NCBI GenBank assembly: GCA_021158305.1
Contig: JAGGUU010000146.1
Location: forward strand, 1-7,391
From: Candidatus Bathyarchaeota archaeon
GTDB lineage: Archaea; Thermoproteota; Bathyarchaeia; Bathyarchaeales; DTEX01
DNA length: 7,391 bases
Direction: 5' to 3'
Shown piece by piece: positions 1 through 4,419 of the stretch. Both the position numbers and the translations under genes were made by a program. The notes under the pieces were generated by a model. The model was given only the letters and a program-made list of their open reading frames with translations, ran no database searches and was not told the DNA's origin. The number at the start of each line of letters is the position of its first letter. The first letter of the stretch is position 1.

Positions 1-104
1 CCTCCAACCTTAAGCCCTTTTTCCTTTAGGATCTTAACAATTCTTAGCAGAACAGTCGTCTTACCGATTCCCGGTCTCCCGGTTAAAAAGAAAACTCTTC
101 CCAA
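1..104 (-). CDS. THEP1-type nucleoside-triphosphatase, N-terminus only (partial)
   Basis: This is the first 34 residues of a P-loop NTPase that runs off the left edge. It begins with a short hydrophobic strand (VFFLTG) leading into a Walker A loop, G9-R-P-G-I-G-K-T-T17, then a helix and a second strand (KGLKVGG). A Walker A within the first 20 residues followed by a K-G-x-x-V-G-G segment is the layout of the THEP1 (thermophilic nucleoside-triphosphatase) family, which hydrolyses NTPs to NDPs; its physiological role is poorly known. The start must be TTG at 104, because an in-frame TGA lies at 113-111 and no ATG or GTG follows. A GTGAT ribosome-binding match at 114-110 sits 5 bases upstream. 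The gene follows pyrI by 30 bases on the same strand, so co-transcription is likely. Walker B and the rest of the protein are outside the window, so the family call is good but not certain. Confidence 0.75.
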   Translation of the reverse strand, partial: MGRVFFLTGRPGIGKTTVLLRIVKILKEKGLKVG

Positions 105-134
105 CCCTAATCACTATCGATTGGACAAACACCA

Positions 135-602
135 TTAAAACTGCTTCAGTATATCTTCTTCCTCAAGTATGCTGTTGCAGTAGTGACATCTAAGCCTCAA
201 TGGATTTTCACTCACAACGTAAAATTTTGGCTTAACAGGCTCTTTTTTACTATTTGAGATGCATGAAGGCTTTATGCATTTAATGATTCCCTGAACTATC
301 GACGGAAGTTTAACTTTCTGTTTCTCTACAACTCTATAATTTCTGATTATGTTTATCGTAGCCCTAGGAGATATCAGGGCTATCTTATCGACTTCTTCAG
401 GATTCAATTCACGCCCTTCAATCTTCACCATATCTTTAACTCCGAGCTTCTTGCTCGGCACGTTCATGGCTATAGTTACAATGCCTCCCGAGCGGCCATC
501 TATCCCAAGAATTTTGATCACATCTAATGCGCGTCCTCTAGCGATATGATCTATAACAGTTCCATCTTTAATCTTAGAAACTCTAAGCGTCTTCTTGGAC
601 AT
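135..602 (-). CDS. pyrI: Aspartate carbamoyltransferase regulatory subunit PyrI
   Basis: This is the non-catalytic chain that binds nucleotide effectors (ATP, CTP, UTP in characterised enzymes) and assembles with PyrB trimers to give allosteric control of the first committed step of pyrimidine synthesis. At 155 residues it has normal length. The N-terminal effector domain carries GTVIDH, placing D18 and H19 at the E. coli D19/H20 effector positions, and lysines at 60 and 94 match E. coli K60 and K94. The C-terminal zinc domain has the four expected cysteines (C109, C114, C139, C142). The frame also opens with TTG at 611 and ATG at 608. ATG at 602 is preferred because GGTTGAT (613-607) then lies 4 bases upstream and the protein begins close to the family's usual start. 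pyrI is not in an operon with pyrB but diverges from it, and is followed by the THEP1-like gene. Confidence 0.95.
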   Translation of the reverse strand: MSKKTLRVSKIKDGTVIDHIARGRALDVIKILGIDGRSGGIVTIAMNVPSKKLGVKDMVKIEGRELNPEEVDKIALISPRATINIIRNYRVVEKQKVKLPSIVQGIIKCIKPSCISNSKKEPVKPKFYVVSENPLRLRCHYCNSILEEEDILKQF

Positions 603-637
603 ACACATCAACCATTCTATACGTATCTATGAGAAAC

Positions 638-646
638 AAATAAAAG
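638..646 (-). promoter_or_regulatory. Candidate TATA box of pyrI
   Basis: On the minus strand this reads CTTTTATTT, inside an AT-rich stretch. Its centre lies about 40 bases before the chosen pyrI ATG, which would put transcription start near 616 and leave a leader of about 14 bases that still contains the GGTTGAT ribosome binding site. The assignment rests on spacing and composition only. Confidence 0.4.
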
Positions 647-651
647 ATTAT

Positions 652-681
652 TCTCTTCGAAACACTTTTTCTAAGAAGAGA
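652..681. repeat. Inverted repeat midway between the pyrI and pyrB promoters
   Basis: A perfect 7-base inverted repeat, TCTCTTC (652-658) and GAAGAGA (675-681), has a 16-base spacer. Its centre (about 666.5) is nearly equidistant from the candidate pyrI TATA (about 642) and pyrB TATA (about 693). A shared operator is possible, but a 7-base repeat of simple pyrimidine/purine composition can occur by chance. Confidence 0.3.
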
Positions 682-689
682 GGTTAAGG

Positions 690-724
690 CTTAAATCTTA
701 TTTCACGTATTGCTTCAAGGGTGA
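690..724 (+). promoter_or_regulatory. Candidate pyrB promoter element and ribosome binding site
   Basis: CTTAAATC at 690-697 is a TATA-like box about 40 bases before the pyrB ATG. GGTGA at 720-724 matches the archaeal anti-Shine-Dalgarno sequence and lies 9 bases before the ATG, which supports the start at 734. The predicted transcription start would fall very near the ribosome binding site, so the exact box is uncertain; the ribosome binding site is better supported. Confidence 0.45.
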
Positions 725-733
725 AGCACCTCA

Positions 734-1666
734 ATGAAGAGAAGGTACGATTTTACTAATAGAGATATAGTCTCAATAAGGGGTTTCACCCGCGAAGAAA
801 TTGATTACATACTTGAAGTTTCTCATTCGATGGAACCTCTTGCTGAGAGAGGCTCAGATATGCTCCGCGGTAAAGTTCTAGCAGAACTCTTCTTTGAGCC
901 AAGCACGAGGACTATGCTTAGTTTCCAAACCGCCATGTATAAGCTTGGTGGTAATGTAATAGGATTCGCTGAACCAGGGGTATCATCGGTTTGGAAAGGA
1001 GAATCTCTAGCCGACACCGTCAGAGTTGTTGAGAATTACTCTGATGTAATAGTTCTGAGACATCCACTTGAAGGGGCAGCTAGACTTGCAGCCGAGTACG
1101 CTAAGGTTCCAGTTATAAATGCGGGTTCAGGAGCCGAGGAGCATCCTACGCAGGCGCTTCTAGATCTTTACACAATTCTCAAGCATAAAGGCAGGATAGA
1201 TGGTTTAAGCATAATTTTGATGGGTGACCTTAGATATGGAAGAACGGTTCACTCTCTCGCGTATGCTCTCTCGCTTTACGATGTAGATCTCCACTTAGTC
1301 TCGCCGGATCTCCTAAAGATGAGAAGAGAAGTTATAGAGGATATTAAGGATCGCATCAAGGTTACGGAGCATACAGACTTGATGGAGATTCTTCCAGACG
1401 CAGACGTACTTTATGTAACCCGCATACAGAAGGAGAGATTCCCCGATCTTGGAGAGTATGAGAAAGTAAGAGGAAGCTACGTAATCGACTTGAACGTGCT
1501 GAAAAAAGCAAAGGATGACCTCATAGTTTTACATCCGCTTCCGAGAGTTGATGAGATAGCGGTGGAAGTGGATTCAACCTCATTTGCAAAATACTTTGAA
1601 CAAACCAAAAATGGAGTTGTTGTTCGAATGGCTCTATTAGCCTTAGTTCTAGGCGCTATTAAGTAG
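734..1666 (+). CDS. pyrB: Aspartate carbamoyltransferase catalytic subunit PyrB
   Basis: The enzyme condenses carbamoyl phosphate with L-aspartate to N-carbamoyl-L-aspartate in the cytoplasm. At 310 residues it is full length, with all landmarks in order: FFEPSTRT at 53-60 (phosphate loop), S84 and K88 in SSVWKGES (the loop donated by the neighbouring subunit), R109 in RHPLEGAARLA, H137 in HPTQ, R170 in GDLRYGRT, R230 and Q232 in the aspartate-binding RIQKER segment, HPLPR at 267-271 and the C-terminal VRMALL helix. HPTQ rather than HPCQ, plus the RHP segment, separate it from ornithine carbamoyltransferase. One oddity is GSGAEE before HPTQ, where the family usually has G-D-G; S132 replaces the aspartate at E. 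coli position 129. The gene starts at ATG with GGTGA 9 bases upstream. It diverges from pyrI and converges on the Nudix gene with a 33-base gap. Confidence 0.97.
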   Translation: MKRRYDFTNRDIVSIRGFTREEIDYILEVSHSMEPLAERGSDMLRGKVLAELFFEPSTRTMLSFQTAMYKLGGNVIGFAEPGVSSVWKGESLADTVRVVENYSDVIVLRHPLEGAARLAAEYAKVPVINAGSGAEEHPTQALLDLYTILKHKGRIDGLSIILMGDLRYGRTVHSLAYALSLYDVDLHLVSPDLLKMRREVIEDIKDRIKVTEHTDLMEILPDADVLYVTRIQKERFPDLGEYEKVRGSYVIDLNVLKKAKDDLIVLHPLPRVDEIAVEVDSTSFAKYFEQTKNGVVVRMALLALVLGAIK

Positions 1667-1674
1667 CTTCGGTG

Positions 1675-1679
1675 AAAAA
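1675..1679 (-). terminator. Possible T-tract terminator for the Nudix gene
   Basis: On the minus strand a run of five T (CGATTTTTCACC) falls about 20 bases after the Nudix stop codon, in the 33-base gap between convergent genes. Archaeal RNA polymerase can terminate at short T tracts without a hairpin. No strong T run follows pyrB on the plus strand within the gap. Confidence 0.25.
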
Positions 1680-1699
1680 TCGGATACAACTGACCTATA

Positions 1700-2239
1700 T
1701 TATCTCCCTTTGAAAATCTCTTCAAAGCGTTTCGAAAATTCTTCAAAAGCGACCTTGAAACCATGCGAGAACTTTTTGTCGCCTATCTTAAGACTTTTCC
1801 TAATATCATTTAAAGTCATGAATAATCCATCAGACACCTCTTCCCTGTTAAGATTCATCTTACCATCATATCTACAGTAGTAAATCATCGAGATTTCACG
1901 TTCCTCCCTTGAGAAACTTTTAACTTTCCCGAGTCTGTGCAATGATGCGGTGACGCCTAGTTCCTCCTCCAACTCTCTGCGGGCAGCCTCATCATATTCT
2001 TCTCCGTAATCGACGTGACCAGTTGCTGAGGCTGTATAAAAACCCGGATAGAGATCCTTTTTTAAAGAACGTTTCTGAATGAATATCTCGCCCTTACTAT
2101 TTACTAGGAATATGTAGACTGAACGGTGTATCGGTTTAGATTCAGAGTGACATTCCTCCCTACTAGCCTTTCCGATCACGTTATCATCTTCATCGACAAC
2201 ATAGAGATATTCGGTCGCTTTAAGGCCTCTCCTAAGCAT
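1700..2239 (-). CDS. Nudix hydrolase, IPP isomerase/YfcD-like subgroup
   Basis: The 179-residue protein has a complete Nudix box: G74, E80, R88-E89-L90, E92-E93, G95-V96 in the spacing G-x5-E-x7-R-E-U-x-E-E-x-G-U. These residues bind the metals used to cleave a nucleoside diphosphate linked to another moiety. The N-terminal segment (YLYVVDEDDNVIGKASREE), the histidine-led strand (HRSVYIF) and the LYPGFYTASATGHV segment resemble bacterial YfcD and type I isopentenyl-diphosphate isomerase. True type I isomerases need a cysteine directly before the G-H of that segment; here it is T73, so hydrolase rather than isomerase activity is expected. The substrate cannot be read from the sequence. The ATG at 2239 follows AAGGT at 2247-2243. 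The gene lies 57 bases after the transporter gene on the same strand and converges with pyrB. Confidence 0.88.
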   Translation of the reverse strand: MLRRGLKATEYLYVVDEDDNVIGKASREECHSESKPIHRSVYIFLVNSKGEIFIQKRSLKKDLYPGFYTASATGHVDYGEEYDEAARRELEEELGVTASLHRLGKVKSFSREEREISMIYYCRYDGKMNLNREEVSDGLFMTLNDIRKSLKIGDKKFSHGFKVAFEEFSKRFEEIFKGR

Positions 2240-2265
2240 TGAACCTTCTAGAGATTTCGCCGCGC

Positions 2266-2276
2266 CCTTTAAAATA
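2266..2276 (-). promoter_or_regulatory. Candidate TATA box of the Nudix gene
   Basis: On the minus strand this reads ATATTTTAAAG, centred about 32 bases before the ATG at 2239 in the 57-base gap after the transporter gene. It would give a leader of only a few bases and suggests the Nudix gene can be transcribed independently. The call rests on composition and spacing only. Confidence 0.4.
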
Positions 2277-2296
2277 TCTTTGCATCTGCGGAGAGA

Positions 2297-3556
2297 TTAA
2301 TATCTGAATAGATAGATAATCAGCAGTAGAAATGCAGTTGTTATGCTGTCTGAAAGTGAGCTTTCGCATGGAATCACAAAGTTATCCGGGTCAAGCCCGT
2401 TCTTGAACGTGATGATGGCTAAGATATACGAAATCACCGAAATTACGGGAGCCGCTAAAACGCTTAGAGTAAGAAGGAGAAGAGATAACGTGATAAGATT
2501 GTTTAACACAACTGGTTTATGGGTCAGGTAAAGCGAGATTATAGAGAACAATAGGAACCAAGCCGCAGAGGATAGGCAAGCCCCACCTATCTCGGGAAGG
2601 CTTTTTCTGATATCCTTAAAGGATGAGCCTACCGTGCCCAAAGCGAGCTTGGTCGTCGTTGTCGATCCAACAACCGAGCCTACATCTCCTATAGTATCTA
2701 TTAATGCGGGATAAAGTATGTAGATTTCAGGCTTCTTCCCTATTATTTGACTAATCTTTCCGAGAAGATTTCCCGTTAGGTTCACGATTAATGTTACGAT
2801 CAATAACGTCAATGAGAACTCTTTCAATGTTCGAGAGAGATGCTCAGTTCTTCCATACTTTGCTAGAAGAAGCATAGCGATGAGTATTAAAACAATGTCG
2901 AAAAGCCATGCCGATAATGAGCCTAAAAAGCCTGAAAATAGAAGCCTAAGGGAGAGAACGAAACATAAGGTGACGAGAATATCTCCGAGCGTGGACATGA
3001 CTGGATAAACGATTATATCAGGATCCAATCCACGCTTGAATGATAAGATTGAGATTCCGACAGTTACGGGCGAGACGAAAAGTAGGGAAAGACCCATAGT
3101 AGTCAATATTGCCGAGAAGATGTTTAAGGACTCTGTCAGATGTGTCCCCCATAAGGAGATATTCACAAAGCAGGCTAGAGCTCCCATCATTAAGCTGCTC
3201 TCAATAGTCAGTATGATAGTTGAGCATACCAAAAGTAGGAATGTCCTTGTATTATTCAGAAATGATGGCTTGACTGTTCCTAAGTGAAGAGAAGTCGACA
3301 ACCTACCGCTAAAGAATCCACCTATTACACCGCGCATGCTAATGATGCTGGGATAAATTATGATAACCCAAGGAGCAAATGAGGAAGCATTTATGAAGAA
3401 AAACAGAATCGAACCAGCTAAAAGCCCACCCAGATCAAATGAGAAAGCGAGAAATGATTGTTTAAGAGTCTCAATGAATCGGTTCATTGTATTGGTCGGC
3501 ATCGAAAGTTCGCGCTTGAAAGTTTGTGAATACGCTTCGTTGAAGCCGTTGGTCAT
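2297..3556 (-). CDS. MgtE/SLC41-type divalent cation transporter with two MgtE domains
   Basis: This 419-residue polytopic membrane protein probably carries Mg2+ or a related divalent cation. It is built from two related halves. Half one has YPSIISMRG with SGRLSTSLHLG (about 68-93) and later KRGLDPDIIVYPVMSTLGD (about 174-192). Half two has YPALIDTIGDVGSVVGS with KLALG (about 282-307) and KNGLDPDNFVIPCESSLSD (about 385-403). The G-L-D-P-D...P...S-x-x-D signature is that of the MgtE membrane domain, and two copies in one chain recall the SLC41 layout. Bacterial MgtE instead has one copy preceded by cytosolic N and CBS domains that gate it; none are present here. The frame opens at GTG 3565, but that codon lies inside the AGGAAGTGA ribosome binding site, so ATG at 3556 is chosen. 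The cation specificity is inferred from the family. Confidence 0.9.
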   Translation of the reverse strand: MTNGFNEAYSQTFKRELSMPTNTMNRFIETLKQSFLAFSFDLGGLLAGSILFFFINASSFAPWVIIIYPSIISMRGVIGGFFSGRLSTSLHLGTVKPSFLNNTRTFLLLVCSTIILTIESSLMMGALACFVNISLWGTHLTESLNIFSAILTTMGLSLLFVSPVTVGISILSFKRGLDPDIIVYPVMSTLGDILVTLCFVLSLRLLFSGFLGSLSAWLFDIVLILIAMLLLAKYGRTEHLSRTLKEFSLTLLIVTLIVNLTGNLLGKISQIIGKKPEIYILYPALIDTIGDVGSVVGSTTTTKLALGTVGSSFKDIRKSLPEIGGACLSSAAWFLLFSIISLYLTHKPVVLNNLITLSLLLLTLSVLAAPVISVISYILAIITFKNGLDPDNFVIPCESSLSDSITTAFLLLIIYLFRY

Positions 3557-3561
3557 CATCG

Positions 3562-3570
3562 TCACTTCCT
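3562..3570 (-). promoter_or_regulatory. Ribosome binding site that sets the transporter start
   Basis: AGGAAGTGA on the minus strand differs from the archaeal consensus core GGAGGTGA by one base. It overlaps the upstream in-frame GTG (3565-3563) and lies 5 bases before ATG 3556, with ATG 3559 only 2 bases away. The spacing favours 3556. Confidence 0.6.
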
Positions 3571-3610
3571 TTCATCCGCACCGTCCCTCATTCGAAAATC
3601 TTTGTTGGCA

Positions 3611-3632
3611 ACCTATTCGCGAATCACCTATT
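3611..3632. repeat. Palindrome and direct repeat upstream of the transporter gene
   Basis: ATTCGCGAAT (3615-3624) is a perfect 10-base palindrome. It is overlapped by two direct copies of ACCTATT (3611-3617 and 3626-3632) repeated at a 15-base period. The element sits 55 to 76 bases upstream of the transporter ATG, in the 176-base gap between pyrE and the transporter. An operator near the promoter is the simplest reading. I found no convincing TATA box and no coding frame in the rest of this gap. Confidence 0.35.
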
Positions 3633-3692
3633 TAGGATTTACTTTGCCATGACCCTATGGAAAAAGAATCTCCTCGCAATAGTGGAAGATTA

Positions 3693-3720
3693 ATAATGTA
3701 GAAGAAGCTATTAGGATAGC
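3693..3720 (-). terminator. Candidate pyrE terminator: short hairpin and pyrimidine-rich tail
   Basis: Beginning 13 bases after the pyrE stop, the minus strand has GCTAT-CCTA-ATAGC (3720-3707), a 5-base stem with a 4-base loop. It is followed by a pyrimidine-rich run (TTCTTCTACATT). The hairpin is weak and the T run is interrupted, so this is a modest call. Confidence 0.3.
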
Positions 3721-3732
3721 ACTAAAATGGCA

Positions 3733-4347
3733 TCATTGCTTCTTTACGTATTCAAGGATCTGCTTAGCTTTGTTGGATTTTATCTTTCCTGTCTTCAGGA
3801 GGCTACTGATTATTTCGGAGATCGTAGTTAGAGATATAAGGTTGTACCCGCGCCTCTCAAGCTCTTCTTTTCCTCCCTGCTCTCTATCAACCACTACAAA
3901 AATACTTTCGATTTTTCCTCCGGCTTCCTCTATAGGCTTTATTCCTTCGATCTTTGACTCTCCCTTCGTAATTACATCATCGAAGAAGATGAAACGGTCT
4001 CCAGGCTTAATCACGCCTCCGGCTATTCGCCCAGTAATTCCGTATGATTTTGATTCTTTCCTTACTATTATGCATGGCATTCTCAGCATATGGGCGATTG
4101 TGGGCAGTAGCAATGCACCTTTCAGCTCTATTGAAGCCAGCTTATTAACTTTTCTTTCCGATGATATCTTTTCGATCTCCCGAGCTGCTAGATTCACAAC
4201 GGCGGCGAAGCTCTCAGGTGACGAAAGAAGCCATGAAAGATCAATATAGTATGGGCTTACAATCCCCGACTTCAGCTTAAACTTTCCAAATTTCAAAGCC
4301 TCAGAACGAATCAGAGCCTCCGCAATTATAGAAGCCTTATCCGACAT
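3733..4347 (-). CDS. pyrE: Orotate phosphoribosyltransferase
   Basis: The enzyme transfers ribose 5-phosphate from PRPP to orotate, giving OMP and pyrophosphate in pyrimidine synthesis. The 204 residues fit archaeal PyrE. Visible signatures are FGKFKLKSG (20-28) with SPYYID (31-36), the RKESKSYG loop (96-103) carrying the basic residues of the mobile catalytic loop, the PRPP-binding motif FIFFDDVITKGES (119-131) and DREQGG (154-159). Two positions depart from the common pattern: K128 in the PRPP loop, where DDVITTG or DDVITAG is usual, and IELKGALLLP (73-82) in place of the usual small-residue substrate loop. It has no fused OMP decarboxylase domain. A TATA-like box 27 bases before the ATG and the lack of a strong ribosome binding site suggest a leaderless message. 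lig lies 72 bases upstream on the same strand. Confidence 0.92.
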   Translation of the reverse strand: MSDKASIIAEALIRSEALKFGKFKLKSGIVSPYYIDLSWLLSSPESFAAVVNLAAREIEKISSERKVNKLASIELKGALLLPTIAHMLRMPCIIVRKESKSYGITGRIAGGVIKPGDRFIFFDDVITKGESKIEGIKPIEEAGGKIESIFVVVDREQGGKEELERRGYNLISLTTISEIISSLLKTGKIKSNKAKQILEYVKKQ

Positions 4348-4370
4348 GTTAGCTCACAACTATAAAAATG

Positions 4371-4378
4371 CTTTTAAG
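4371..4378 (-). promoter_or_regulatory. Candidate pyrE promoter (TATA box)
   Basis: CTTAAAAG on the minus strand is centred 27 bases before the A of the pyrE ATG, the distance expected for a transcript starting at the start codon. A second AT-rich run, TTTTTATA (4368-4361), lies 10 bases closer and is too near to drive a leadered transcript. Only a four-base GTGA match is seen near the start. Confidence 0.45.
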
Positions 4379-4419
4379 ATGCCTAAAGAGTTTTTACCTT
4401 AGCACATAAAATTATCGAT

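Noticed and set aside
61..135. A 24-codon frame whose ATG overlaps the pyrI stop (TAATG, minus strand), beginning MVFVQSIVIR.
   Set aside because: It overlaps the THEP1 Walker A region in another frame and stops at 63-61. The THEP1 frame carries a clear conserved motif, so this is probably incidental. It could at most aid translational coupling.
619..626. ATACGTAT, an 8-base palindrome near the predicted pyrI transcription start.
   Set aside because: It is short, AT-rich and without further symmetry, so expected by chance at this frequency.
2405..2465. GTGATGATGG resembling a C box of an archaeal C/D guide RNA.
   Set aside because: No CUGA D box occurs at a suitable distance, and the stretch encodes the conserved GLDPD region of the transporter on the other strand.
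3702..3744. Inverted repeat AAGAAGC / GCTTCTT spanning the pyrE stop codon.
   Set aside because: The 29-base loop and overlap with pyrE coding make a functional stem unlikely. The compact hairpin at 3707-3720 is the better terminator candidate.
3770..4249. A 159-codon plus-strand open frame opposite pyrE.
   Set aside because: It is antisense to a clearly conserved gene, and its low-complexity S/P/I-rich translation has no domain.
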